DNA from: Ceratothoa steindachneri
Taxonomy: Eukaryota > Arthropoda > Malacostraca > Isopoda > Cymothoidae
Direction: 5' to 3'
NCBI GenBank assembly: GCA_963969495.1
Contig: OZ018324.1
Location: 138,194,355 to 138,258,354 of the forward strand
Length of the DNA: 64,000 nt
The notes beneath the pieces are model-generated. The model had not been told where the DNA came from. It made no database searches and worked only from the letters and a program-made list of their open reading frames with translations. The first letter of the stretch is position 1. The number at the start of each line of letters is the position of its first letter. This document shows positions 12,301-23,352 of this stretch, piece by piece. The position numbers were made by a program, and so were the translations under genes.

Positions 12301-13329
12301 CACCCGGACATATTCGCATTCCAAATTCACTTGTCTCTGATGCCTTAGGGATTGCAAGTGACTGTAATTCATATCTTTATGTGCATTTCATTACCCGGAC
12401 GATCTAGTGGAGTAAGCGAAAGAAGGATGTCGCATGTTTCATGATCGACTGCTTCCCATCTTCACTACCAGGACACTGGACAGAGGACGAAAGGTTTGAT
12501 TAATATGGACAAGAAGCGAGTCAATTTTGAAACTCGTCTTGCGTATAAAGATGTCTCCAGAGACTGCGTCTCTCATCCAAATCAGTTTCGATTGATCAAT
12601 TTTTATTCGATCGTTGAAAAAGGGAGGCAACGCCCATTTCGAAGGATCAACGTTTCCTAACAGGCCTCTAGGGACGATCATTTCAGTTCTACTAAAAAAT
12701 TCCAACTATTTCTATCGGGTCTTCAAATAGCTCTTTACACCCTTTATTTAGCCTGGTCTTGTTGCACCGTTATTTGCTGTCATGGGTTTCGTTCAAATAC
12801 TCCGATCAATTTTGTCTGGTTTCCATCCCAAACTATTTTCGCAAAAAGATATAATTTTTCAAGTAATGGTATTTATACTATAAATGAATTCCCCCTGAAC
12901 TACATTTCTCCGTGCTCATAAGCAGTCTACGCGTAGGGCGACGGTAAACACTTCTACATTTATTTCCTTAGAGCTATTTCTAATCTTCTTCCTCTGACTT
13001 ACTATGGTTACTAGTGTCAGATTACGAAGAATTTTGTACAATTTACAATAAATATTAAAGATGACGGTGCATTAACGAACAGCCAAATATCCCACCCCTT
13101 CCGGCAAACTCTCTCATACTGCTACGCAGGCAATCGGTGTGAGCCCACGGCTCCCACCAACGCTATACTAATCCATCAATATTATTAATTATATATGTAA
13201 AAAATTGCTTTTATAATATCACCCATACAGTAGAAAGAGTAAACGAACTACAAGGTGCTAGAATGATGATACATACCTTACTATGTCTTATATATAATAC
13301 GCCATTAGACGCTTAAGACCTTCCAGCAT
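9347..13329. other. Unassigned region with pyrimidine-rich tracts
   Basis: No gene is supported. About 11080-11570 is strongly pyrimidine-rich on the plus strand, which creates open but low-complexity hydrophobic frames. A further CT run is near 11746. Two copies of a short dispersed motif related to one near 52230 lie around 11895-11930 (inverse orientation) and 12528-12560. Confidence 0.45.
13325..13329. repeat. Target site duplication of gypsy element, left copy (AGCAT)
   Basis: AGCAT directly precedes the TG that opens the left LTR and recurs at 20483-20487 directly after the right LTR. Five bases is the usual duplication length for Ty3/gypsy elements. Confidence 0.75.
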
Positions 13330-14064
13330 TGTGAGAAAATGCCCTTGAAGGACCACCGTGAAAGGAAGCCCCTTTGCAAATAACCCTCTATTCTTTCAAG
13401 ACCACATGAGCCAGCATGAGAATTTTAGAAAGTCGAGGAAGAATCCGTCACTCGCTTAATCATCCGACCCAGCTGTATTTGTTTTCAGACGCCGATTGTC
13501 CCCCCCCCCCTCCACTGCGATAACGCCGTGCGCGGTCATATTAACCCTACGCCCATATCGCGAGGAAAGTTGAGATTATGTCTCTCTGGAGCAGAGAAAA
13601 TCTCATTCTTCATCACGAAGTAATCCAACCCCTTCTTCAAGTCCTCCGAGTCAGGACTCCAGGAAGTATCTTCTTGAAGACCTGCGCCTTTGTCTTCCAC
13701 CCCCCCATCAAATTCGCCCGTGCTTGAAGGTAAAGCAATCGTGTATGGTCATCCCCAGATTACCTCGTTAATCTTCACTTAGTTCATTTAACTACCATAA
13801 GTAATTTGTTCCCACTTTTGTATATGTATATATATATATAAATTGCCCTTTTTTTCATATATATTAAAATTATATTTATGGGTATTGTCTTTATATATCC
13901 TTTGAACTGAAACTTGGTAATCCATTAACCTAAACCAGGTCAACCGTAATTCGCACTCTTTATTAATCACCCAGACATATCTCCAGCGGCCTGTGGTCAG
14001 CTGTCTGCCCGTGCTTGTCTAAGACCCTGAGCGCCGAGCTATTCTGCATATGTATACCTTGACA
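13330..14064 (+). repeat. Left LTR (735 bp, internally deleted)
   Basis: Starts TGTGAGAAAATGCCC and ends TATACCTTGACA, giving the expected TG...CA termini. It aligns with the right LTR end to end (right LTR starts TGCGAGGGAATGCCC and ends TATACCTCGAAA). Relative to the right LTR it lacks 374 bp at 13569/13570 and has a shorter TA microsatellite (about 13823-13840). Confidence 0.85.
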
Positions 14065-14258
14065 TATATATTTATATATATATACCATTATATTGATCTG
14101 ATGGCAGATAAATTTGGGTTATTTTGTTTGAAAGAACCCTTTTTCTTTTCAAGTTACCTCCCCCAAGTTAAGTTGTTCAGTAATCAGTTTTCCAAGTTCG
14201 TTCTAGGATATCCAAAGAAAGTGGAACAAATTCTTCTTTTTTTGATTGACCATTTTTT

Positions 14259-15670
14259 GTGGTGACCATTTTTTTTCCTAATTTTATTTCCGTTGTGTGT
14301 AGGTTTTTTGGAGGTCGATCTCCCCTAAAAAACCCTACTAATCCCCATGCAAGATTAAAGGCCTATAATCATTGGTCACATAGAGATCATTTTGACATTA
14401 TTTTTTATGTTATTTTCTTTATTTCGTGCAATCTTTGTGTAACAAAATCCACGTTAAGATTTTTGATACGATCGTCAGAGCTTCATAATCTTTTCCGTAA
14501 GTTCCTTGCGAGCGCCGAGCGGTCAGAGCGTATTTACAACAACAAGCTGTTCTTATTTGAGCGTTTCCATCAACAAGGAGAGACCCTTGGGTTTTCAGGC
14601 AAGGATCTAGTTGCATATGTTCAGAAGGAAGTAAGAAATGAAAGGGCAGTAAAACGAGAACAGATAGAAGTTAAAGAGAGAAGAGAAAAAGAACGAAGAA
14701 AAGCTGAGCAAAGATAAAGAGAAAGAATTCGTCAGCATAAGCGTGAGCTTAACACGAATTATTTGGAGACCCTTTCTCTTAGCTCGACAAATGAATCCCC
14801 CCAAACCCCTACAGTAAAGTTGCGAGTATTTAAGGACAACGAGGGGTTCAACGTTTACTTAACTCACTTTGAGAATATTTTCGAAGTGACCCACTGGGAT
14901 ATTAAAGCTGATGGAGTCGCGTCGCTCGACTACTTCCTCTCCTCAATACTAACCTCCGAGAAATCTTCATTTCACTCACGGCCGAGGCTACTCTCGTTAT
15001 TCCTCCCTCAAGTCCAAATTATTATCGGCGGTTAATATGAATCCCGATTACTATAGGTCAAAGTTCCGCCAGGCGAGAATAATCACTGGCCAGACCTACC
15101 GTCAATTTGGATTTACCCTCCCGAGAACTTTCCAGTTTTCTGGTTGGACTCAGCTCAAGTCAACCGCGACTACGACTCCCTAATTGATTTCGTTCTACGG
15201 GATCAATTAATAGCTGCACTGCCCTCTGAAATCCGCGCATTCGTCAAGGACAGACGCGTGTATTCTTTCAAGGAATACATAGAAGAAGCGGATGTGCACG
15301 CATCAAGCCACCATCTTTACCCGAAAGACCCCAAGAAGTCTCATCACCCATCCCCAAAAGTAAAAATAACCTCTCCAAATTTCCCCCGAAGAATTCACCC
15401 AAGTTTGTGAAGGTACCTGGTTCCTTTAAACCCAAGTACCATTTCCCGCCTGAATCAGGGATATTAAGCCCCCAGCGTTGGATTACCCTCGTAGGCCCAT
15501 AATTTGTTCTTCTTGCGGAGTTCCTGGCCAAGTGAGGACCCACTGTCCCCAAAACTCCCAATTTCGTTCTGCTCTTAGTCATCAAATCCACCAAATAAGT
15601 GCCTCTCTCTCATCCGCCAGCTCGCCACGAAACGCCAGCAACTTCCCCAACAAGCAGTCCCCCCGGACAA
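14259..15670 (+). pseudogene. gag-like region of the gypsy element
   Basis: Gag would form the cytoplasmic particle that packages element RNA. The first part is open for 152 codons. It contains a segment (FHQQGETLGFSGKDLVAYVQ) followed by a charged Arg/Lys/Glu coiled-coil-like stretch, a pattern common in arthropod gypsy gags. One in-frame TAA (14715-14717) interrupts it, then it continues with VKLRVFKDNEGFNVYLTHFE, the start of the capsid-like domain. Frame switches near 15035 and 15130 separate pieces such as NPDYYRSKFRQARI and LRDQLIAALPSEIRAFVKDR (end of the capsid-like domain). A zinc-knuckle remnant follows near 15503 (CSSCGVPGQVRTHC), with Gln where the CCHC histidine should be. Start codon uncertain. 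Confidence 0.7.
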
Positions 15671-15679
15671 TAAGTTAAT

Positions 15680-15900
15680 TTCCTTTTCAATAAAAGCTTC
15701 CCCGGTGGGCTTGATTTTGAAAATGGAAGTGTTAATGGTTGCCGAGTGTCAACTCTCGTAAGAGACAACGAATGCACTTGCTTCGTCGTCTCTGAAAAGT
15801 TGCTCCCTCCAGTTGGCCCCGACCACGATAAATTCACAGTAGTTCATGACTATTTGGGACGTGCAAATCGGTTCCCCGTGGTCCGTTGCTTGTTGAGCCG
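15680..15900 (+). pseudogene. Probable aspartic protease remnant
   Basis: Directly after the zinc knuckle one frame reads STLVRDNECTCFVVSEKLLP and then HDYLGRANRFPVVRC. The spacing and the hydrophobic-D-x-x-C-T-x-x-V-V-S pattern resemble the active-site region of retrotransposon proteases, but the catalytic Asp-Ser/Thr-Gly triad is not present (DNE is read). Position between gag and integrase fits. The call rests on position and this one motif. Confidence 0.45.
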
Positions 15901-16295
15901 AAGTGATAACAGCCCCCATTAAATTTTACGCCGTGTTGATCGGCCAGAACCCGCAGCTCTCCCCTAACCCCGTCGCTCAGCCAGTTATCACGAGGGTCCA
16001 AGCGATAAAGGGCACTGTTCCCTTTGTGTCTTTCGAACCCACTTATGCCCTAATGTTTGCAGCCCTTCAAAACGAAACTTTTGATAGCGCTCAAAAGGAA
16101 TGCCCCACTCTTCAGTCCTTGTGAGGAAAAGCGAGAAGTGACGAACGTGGATCTGCCCGTGGTCAAAGTGAAGTCGCCTACCTCATTAGCGACGGACTCC
16201 TTTATCGCTCCAGTTCGGCTGAGGGTAAATCCCTCATTCGATCGTTGTGTATCCCCCGGTCCCATATTCCCCAAGTCCTACGACTCTCATACGAT

Positions 16296-17296
16296 GGATT
16301 AATGGCTGGTCATTACAGTCACAACAAAACGTCTCAGAGAATCTTCAGTTATTTCTTCTGGCCCGTTGCTGCTAAAGAAATTACCGAGTTTTGCAGGTAG
16401 GTCGTGTGACATTTGCCAGAAGACCACCTGCCCCCTTCTAGAATACACCAATTGTCCCGGAGCCTTTTTTTTATAGTGGTTATAGACCTAATTGTTCCAA
16501 TTCCCCTCCCCCATCTAGCAAAGGACACTCGTACGTCCTCACTCTTGGTAACTTTGCAACGAGATTTCCCAATGCAGTCTCCCTTAAAAAAAATTGAGAG
16601 CATGACTTGTGCGGAGGCCCTTATTTCTATTTTTTTCCTGCGTCGGCATCCCGAAGGAGATCTTGTCGGACAGATGAAGACAGTTTACCTCTGAGCTAAT
16701 GGAACACGTCGGCAAGATCCTTACGATCAAGCCCTTGTTCACCTTCCCTTTTCACCCCACCGCTAACAGGGTCTGTGAAAAGTTGAATGGCACTCTGAAG
16801 ACCATTCTGAAAAAGTTAAGCCATGCTCAGCCCCAAGAATGGCATCGATACCTGCCTGTCGCCCTGTTCGCCTGCAGAGAAATCCCACACAGAACTTTGG
16901 GATTTACCCCCTTCGATCTCTTGTATGGCCGAAATGTACGCGGACCAATGAGCATCTTGAATCAACTTTTTCTAATCCCCGCCTGGATAAGGAGATTAAG
17001 TCCTCGTATTCTTACGTGCTAGATCTTTGGAACCACTTGGAACAATCCGCCGATCTAGCGTACAAAATTCGGACTTAAATTTAGAAAAATATAGGACCTA
17101 TTTTGTCGTTAGATCCAACGAAAGGCGATTCAACCCCAGTGAAGAGGTGCTGCTCCTCCTACCCACGGAGACAAGCAAGCTCTTGTCCCAATGGAAAGGC
17201 CCTTTCCCAATCCTTGAAGCCCGCGGTCCCGTAGTTTACATATTACAGACCTCCTCAGGGAACAAATTGTTTCATGTGAATATGCCTAAGAGCTAA
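16296..17296 (+). pseudogene. Integrase region, upstream of RT
   Basis: Integrase would insert element cDNA into chromosomes. The zinc-binding HHCC domain is visible at about 16303-16428: AGHYSHNKTSQRI, then FCRSCDICQKTTCP. The catalytic core follows: IDLIVPIP (first Asp) near 16480, LKKIESMTCAEALISIF near 16585, a frame-shifted stretch around the second Asp near 16660, then FPFHPTANRVCEKLNGTLKT (16750-16808) with the Glu. Next comes W-x8-LFACREIPHRTLGFTPFDLLYG, typical of gypsy integrases. The C-terminal part (17027-17296) contains EEVLLLLPTE and WKGPFPILEARGP, the GPY/F module. Breaks fall near 16440, 16660, 16990 and 17050. The region precedes the RT, unlike most gypsy elements. Confidence 0.85.
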
Positions 17297-17559
17297 CACC
17301 GCCGCGCATGCATTAACAATATAATTGCCCTTGAGGCTCTAAATTTAATCCAAACTGTATCTGTAGAAGCATACGAAAACTACCTTTTCCCTTCGCTCCT
17401 CGGTTCCTGTGTAAATTCTACCCCGGAACTCGATTTAAACCTCCAGTTGGAACCCCCTCAAAAGACGCAGTTGGCTCTTTTGTTAGCTGAATTCCCCGAT
17501 GTAATTTGTTAGAATCCTTGTTGCTCCTTGTATTTTGAGCATGATGTAGCCCTAACCAC

Positions 17560-18406
17560 CCAGGAGCATATTAGATCCAAGCCTTAAATGGTACCCGTTT
17601 ACTTGCGCTCTATTTTTAACGCCGAAGTGGAAAACTTGCTAAGGTTAGGACTAATTTGTCCTTCCACGTCAGATTATTGCTCTCCCATTTTTATGGTGAG
17701 AAAGCCGGATTAGTCTTTTCGCATGTGCGTAGCCTTTAGAAAGCTGAACACCGTAACAGTTTTCGACGCTGACCCTATCCCTTTGATAGACCAAAGCCTA
17801 CATCTATTTGAAGAGGCAAAATTTATTTCAGATATCGACTTGTGTAAGGCCTAGTATCAAATCCCTCTTAAGGATAGTGCTCGGAAATACACAGCATTTC
17901 CCACAGAAAAAGGCCTTATGCAGTTTAAGCGCCTACCTTTTGGTTTAGTTACTGCCTATAGTAACTATAATCGAATGATGCGCATGATACTGGATGGGTT
18001 GAGTAACATTTCCTTATACTTCGATAACGTTTACGAGGCTACCCGTACATTGGACCAGCAGCTTACCTCCCTAGAATCGCTCCTCAATAGGCTTCGTGAA
18101 AACGGCCTCACTATAGGGCCTAGCAAGTGCCATTTCGCCTATAGCACAACTAAGTACCTTGGTTTCCATATTGGTGAAAACAAAATTGCCCCTCAAGACG
18201 AAAGGGTAAAGGCTATCGCCGACATGCCCCTTCCGCGTACTAAAAAGCAATTACCCTCTTTTCTCGGGTCGACATCCTTTTACCGACGTTTTGTCCAGAA
18301 TTTCGCTGAATTAGCTTCCCCCCTTAGCTCCCTACTAAAGAAATGTCTCCCTCACCCCATCTCATGGAACTCCAAAGCGACCGCCCACTTCCATCAGTTG
18401 AAGTAA
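17560..18406 (+). pseudogene. Reverse transcriptase region of the gypsy element
   Basis: RT motifs occur in order: RSIFNAEVENLLRLGLI-like text near 17610, MCVAFRKLNTVTVF near 17722 (gypsy CVDYRxLN motif), DPIPLIDQSLHLFEEAKFIS near 17771, KYTAFPTEKGLMQFKRLPFG near 17886, then an open frame of 162 codons from 17918. The catalytic loop reads YFDNV (18017-18031), where most RTs have two adjacent aspartates, so even the open part would probably be inactive. KYLGFHIGENKIAPQDERVK and SFLGSTSFYRRFV mark the thumb and connection. Several stops lie before 17918. Confidence 0.85.
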
Positions 18407-18445
18407 CGACTAACATCAGCTTCCATACTGAGACCCACGAATACG

Positions 18446-18847
18446 ACAAAACCTTTTAAGATGCGAACGGACGCTTGTAATGAACGCATTGGTTGCGTCT
18501 TGCTCCAGTATGGAGAAGACGGTAACAGTTACCCCAATGCGTGCGCTAGCCGGAAGCTCTCGTCACGCGAAAGGAACTATGCGGTCATAGAAATTGAAGC
18601 TCTAGCGATCGTATCGAGTGTACAGAAATTCCAAACATATTTGTTAGGTAAGGAGTTCGTAATCTAAACCAATCATCGCCCATTGGCTTACTTAAAGAAT
18701 TGTAAAAGCCAGAACGGAAGGCTTATGCGTTGGAGTTTACTTTTACTGGAATACCAATTCCAAATAAGGTACATTAAAAGGACAAAAAACTGTGTTGCAG
18801 AGTGTCTAAGTAGGAATCCGGTCGATGATCCTGCCCCTGCGAAGTAA
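18446..18847 (+). pseudogene. RNase H region of the gypsy element
   Basis: RNase H removes the RNA strand during reverse transcription. Motifs seen: MRTDACNERIGCVLLQ (first catalytic Asp), LSSRERNYAVIEIEALAIV (catalytic Glu), a TNHRPLAYLKN segment after a stop at about 18665, and NCVAECLSRNP near 18790, the conserved end of gypsy RNase H domains. It ends in a stop at 18845-18847. This is the last pol domain; nothing like integrase follows before the right LTR. Confidence 0.8.
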
Positions 18848-19344
18848 AATGTGTTACGCATTGGACTCCCGTGTATATAATCGACTCTGTGTACTCTTTT
18901 GTTTTTATATTTCTGGAACTACGTCTTAAGCCTGTATGTTTATGTTGCATGGTTCTCATGTAAAATTTTATTTTCCTTTTGTACATATTTGTCCTTTGCG
19001 TGTGTTTTTTTGTATGGTATGTTTCTTTATTTTTATTGTTATATGGTTCCACTACCTTTTTTTGAATGAATCCTTTTGATTCTTTTTTTGTACCTCGCAT
19101 ATATTCACTTTGTGTTTTGTTTGTTTTTCCCTTGTTAACAACCATACCCTTTTTAAGTATACCTTGCGCCAGGGATTAAACGGAAGTAATTCATTCATTT
19201 TGTGACCCTGTGTCCACTTAAATTTAAGGGTCCACCCTTATTGGGCACCTGTAGACTAAGGTCAAAATTTCCCCATACGCGACTCCTGCCAAGTTTGGGG
19301 GATGCTATTTTCCCTCCTCTTCAAATCAGGAAAACATCATGTTC
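18848..19344. other. Gap between pol and right LTR, no envelope gene seen
   Basis: T-rich sequence without a recognisable frame on the plus strand. A 123-codon minus-strand frame (18774-19145) is Lys/Thr/Arg-rich low complexity caused by the T-rich strand. No env-like gene is supported. Confidence 0.5.
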
Positions 19345-19357
19345 GGAAAGGGAGGCG
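19345..19357 (+). promoter_or_regulatory. Polypurine tract (plus-strand primer)
   Basis: GGAAAGGGAGGCG directly abuts the TG of the right LTR, the expected place for the RNase H-resistant primer. Its position independently supports the LTR boundary. Confidence 0.7.
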
Positions 19358-20215
19358 TGCGAGGGAATGCCCTCGAAGGACCACCGTGATAGGAAGCCCT
19401 TTGGAAATACCCCTCTATTCTTTCAAGTCCACGTGAGCCAGCGTGAGAATTTTAGAAAGTGGAGGAAAAATCCGTCACTCGCTTAATCACCCGTCCCAGC
19501 TGTGTTTGTTTCCAGACGCCGATCGCCCCCATCTCCCTGCGGTAACGCCGTGCGCGGCCATATTAACCTTACCCGCAATATCGCGAGGCGAGTTTGATCC
19601 TCTGAAACGACGCGTTATCATGAATTGTGTTTGCTTAGACTGGCGCCTAGATTCCCTTAGGGACCGCAAGGCCTTGAGACGTCTAGCAGGGCAGCCATCA
19701 GAGTATTTCTCGAGGAGATTGAGAGCCCGCCATCCACTCCATCCAGACTGCCTTCTCTTTTCCCTGACTCCCGGTAACTCGTCGTCGTACGTCGTCGAAT
19801 ATCTCGTCAGCAGATCTGCCTTCGTTAACTTTGGCCCCCCTTCAAAGGAAAGCTATAGAGCACCCTTTTTCCCGGAGAGTTGTGCGGCTCTCTCATCTTC
19901 ACCACCCCTTCCAATTCCTGTATTTCTAGACTGGGAGTCCCTTTCAATCAGCAGAATCGTCTCGACTTGAGATTACGTCTCCCTGGAGCAGAGAAAATAT
20001 CATTCTTCATCAGGAAGTAATCCAACCCCATCTTCAAGTCCTTAGAGTCAGGACTTCCTGAAGTAGCTACTTGAAGACCTGTACTGTTGTCTGTAATCTC
20101 ACATCCAATTCGCCCGCGCTTGAAGGTAAAGCGATCGTGTATGGTCATCCCCAGATTACCTCTTTAAACTTCACTTAATTTATTTAACTACCATAAGTAA
20201 TTTGTTCCCCCTTTT

Positions 20216-20265
<50 letters not shown>

Positions 20266-20482
20266 CTCCTTTTATCATATATATTAAAATTATATTTAAC
20301 GGTATTGTCTTTATGTATCCTTTGAAATGCAACTTGGCAAGCCATTAATCTAAACCCGGTCAACCGTAATTCCTACACTTTATTATTCGCCCAGATATAT
20401 CTCCAGCGGCCAGTGGTCAGCTACCTACCCGTGCTTGTGTAAGACTGAGCGCTGAGCTAGTCTATACAGGTATACCTCGAAA
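19358..20482 (+). repeat. Right LTR (1125 bp)
   Basis: Starts TGCGAGGGAATGCCC and ends TATACCTCGAAA (the terminal CA seen in the left LTR is AA here). It contains a 374-bp internal block (19593-19966) missing from the left LTR and a long TA microsatellite at about 20217-20262. A 175-codon frame at 19443-19970 spans the extra block but resembles no known protein. Confidence 0.85.
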
Positions 20483-20487
20483 AGCAT
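20483..20487. repeat. Target site duplication of gypsy element, right copy (AGCAT)
   Basis: Matches 13325-13329 exactly. Confidence 0.75.
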
Positions 20488-21469
20488 ATTAAACCGATGA
20501 CGCTGCTACAGAACTTTCGTTTCTTATAATATTATATTGATTGAGGAATATTAATATCAATATCAAGTTGAATGAAACACCAATTTAACTGTAATTGACT
20601 GATTGAATTTGGTTTGAAAGCAATTTACTGCGGGATTTATTAATAAATTTCTTACTAAAGAGAAAATACACTGGAAAAGTAATATAAAGCATCAGGGTAG
20701 GATTGTTTACAAAACGTGAAGGTGATTTCTGTAGAAGACGATAAAAAAGCGGAAAAGAGCTTTATAGTAATAACTTTCGATTAGATCATTTCAAGTCTAG
20801 AAATGTAGGAAAGTAGATAGGTTAACGACTAACAGAACCATTTTTTAGTCTGAAATTTCTAAAAACTAATTAAATTCTTTGCAAGAGAAATACGTTGACA
20901 ACAACATCTTTGAGATTGTTATCAATCTTTTAGTCCTATCCAGCCCTGATTAATGCAACTCCCTTCTCCCTGAAACACTACTCCCTTCATATCTTTGAAC
21001 TCTCCAACTGGTTATAAACTTTGCAGCCGCTGCTATTCTTCTCGAATGCAACCCTCTCTCCCGTACACCTCCCCTGCTTTGAAAATTAGATTAGCTGTCC
21101 ATACGATAGAAAATCTACTTTATGGTCTTTCTTCTTACATATAATACCTTAAATGCAGATGCTCTCCATTACCCTATTCCAGCACCTGAAATGCCGACGC
21201 CCTGGCCCTGCCCCACTACTAATTGTTCCTCGTTGCTGGTTCTGCTACATGGGTTACAAATTCTTCTTTATGTTCAGCCTCATAAGGTGAAATGGTCTGC
21301 CTACTAAGGTACGCCCTTCGCTCGCTCATTAGTGCCTCCAATCGTAGCTTGATGACCCCCTTTTATCTTAATCATTTCCTTAGTTGATGATTGGCTCCTT
21401 GAGAAGCTTCATGACTCTAAAGAACGCTATAAAATTACTATTATTAGTTGAAATTCTTGGATGATTTCC
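20488..21469. other. Unassigned AT-rich spacer
   Basis: Nothing recognisable between the gypsy element and the satellite array. Reading frames are short. Confidence 0.5.
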
Positions 21470-23337
21470 ATATGTGTACTTGCGACGAGGCGCCATGTCA
21501 AGGCATCGATTTTTTGAAAAGAAGTAAAGTTCAAATATACCCAATTAGAACCATAAAAGGACCCATATAACCATGGGACATATGGTTATTAACAATGTAA
21601 ATTACAAATCTGCCATTGCATTTGGCGCCGAGTGGCGCTATATATTGGGAGAAGCCTCATTTAGCCCTTCAAAAGCAGTTGTAAGTGATTTGAACCATAG
21701 GAAAACATCAGTGCAATAACCATTTATCATCTTATCAAAAAAGGCCGCAGGTCATTGGATGGAGTTTTTACCTGCGAGGATGGGCCTGTTCAAGGCGTCA
21801 ATGTTTTTCCCCGGGACTAAAATTCAATGTACCGAATTAGAGACCTGAAATGACACATATTACCATGGGACATAAGGTTATTTCCCCTGGCGATTTCAAA
21901 TCTGCCATCTGATTTAACACTGTGTGGCGCGGTCTAGTGGCAGAAGCCTCATGGCGCTATTCACAGGCGCTTTTAATTGATTTGAGCCATGCGAAACTAT
22001 CAATGCGATAAGCATTTATCATATAAACATTAAACGCCACAGGAAATTGGAGGGGACTTTTTCCCTGTTCCGAAGCGACAGGTCAAGACGTCGCTTGTTT
22101 TTAAAATGGGGTACAATTCAATTGTGTCCATTTAGAGACATTAAATGACCCATATGACCATGGGACATATGGTTATTCACCCTGTAAATTTCACATGTGC
22201 CATCAGATTTGGCGAGGCTTGGCGCTATCCAGTGGCAGAAGCCTTATTTAGCCATCCAATGCAGTTGAAAGTGATTTGAACAATGGGAAACCATCAGTGC
22301 AATAACCACTTTTCATCTCATCACAAAACGCCGGCACTCATTGGAAGGGCTTTTTACCTATGCTAAAGCGACAGGACAAGGCGTCCCTTATTTTCAAAGT
22401 GGCTAAAGTTCAATTGTCCCCATCTAGACCCATGAAATGATCCTTATGACAAAGGGAAATGTGGTGTTTTAGCACGCGATTTCAATTCTGCGATCGAATT
22501 TAGCGCTGGGTTGCAACATCTTTTGGCAGAAGCCTCATTGAGACATTTAAAGTCACTTGTAAGTGATTTGAACCATGTGAAACCATCATTGCAATAGCCA
22601 TTTATAATTTAGTCACAGTTCAAGGCTTCGCTTTTTTTCTAACTGAGTAAAGTTCAATTGTATCCATTTAGAGACATGAAATGCCCCCTATGACCATGGG
22701 ACATATGGTTATTCAGAAGGATATTCCAAATCTGCCTTCGGATTTAGCGCTAGGCGGAGCCATCTAATGGCAGAAGGCTCATTTTTTCATTCAAAGGCTT
22801 TGTACTAGATTTGGAACATGGAAAACAATCAAGGCAATAACCATTTATAATTTTAGCACATAAAGCCGCACGTCATTGGACAGGCTTTTTAATGTGAGGA
22901 AGCGCAGGTCAAAGCGTCGCTTTTTTTCAAAAGGTTTAAAGTTCAATAGTACCCATTTAGAGCAAGGAATTGACCCATATGACCATACAAAATATGGTTT
23001 GTCACTCTGGAGATCTAAAATCTGCCATTGGATTTGGCGCTGGGTGGCGCTATCTAATGGCAGAAGCATCATTTAGCCATTCAAAGGTACTTGTGGGAGA
23101 ATTGAACGATGAGAAAACATCAGTGCAATAACGCTTTATCATCGTATGACAAAGGAACGCAGGTCATTGGATGGACGTTGTCCTGCGAGGAAGAGCCTAG
23201 TCTACACGTCCCCTTTTTTCCAAGGGAATAAAGTTTAATTGTACCGAGTTAGAGATCTAAAATGACACATATGACCATGCAACATAAGGTTATGCCCCCT
23301 GGAGATTTCAAATCTGCAATCTGATTGAACACTAGGT

Positions 23338-23352
23338 CGCGCCGTCTAGTGG
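23338..23352 (-). promoter_or_regulatory. CTCF-like motif in a satellite monomer (one mismatch)
   Basis: On the minus strand it reads CCACTAGACGGCGCG, one mismatch from the 14-bp core CCASYAGRKGGCRS. It occupies the same monomer position as the perfect match at 28747-28761. Binding is inferred only. Confidence 0.35.

Larger units (their letters stand above)
13330..20482 (+). mobile_element. Ty3/gypsy retrotransposon, integrase-first (Gmr1-type) order
   Basis: A complete but inactive LTR retrotransposon of about 7.15 kb. It has two LTRs, a 5-bp duplication AGCAT on both flanks, a polypurine tract before the right LTR, and internal remains of gag, protease, integrase, reverse transcriptase and RNase H on the plus strand. 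The integrase (zinc finger, core and GPF module, 16296-17296) lies before the RT (17560-18406) and RNase H (18446-18847). In ordinary gypsy elements RT and RNase H come first; the reversed order is the defining feature of the Gmr1 group. The RT and integrase sequences are gypsy-like, not copia-like. Numerous stops and frameshifts mean it cannot make a full polyprotein. No clear tRNA primer-binding site is seen after the left LTR; TA-rich sequence occupies that place. Confidence 0.85.

Noticed and set aside
18774..19145. 123-codon minus-strand frame upstream of the right LTR
   Set aside because: Lys/Thr/Arg-rich low complexity from a T-rich plus strand, partly overlapping the RNase H end. Not an envelope gene.
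19443..19970. 175-codon frame in the right LTR
   Set aside because: Lies wholly inside the LTR, is broken by the deletion in the left LTR, and resembles no known protein. Mentioned only as part of the LTR difference.
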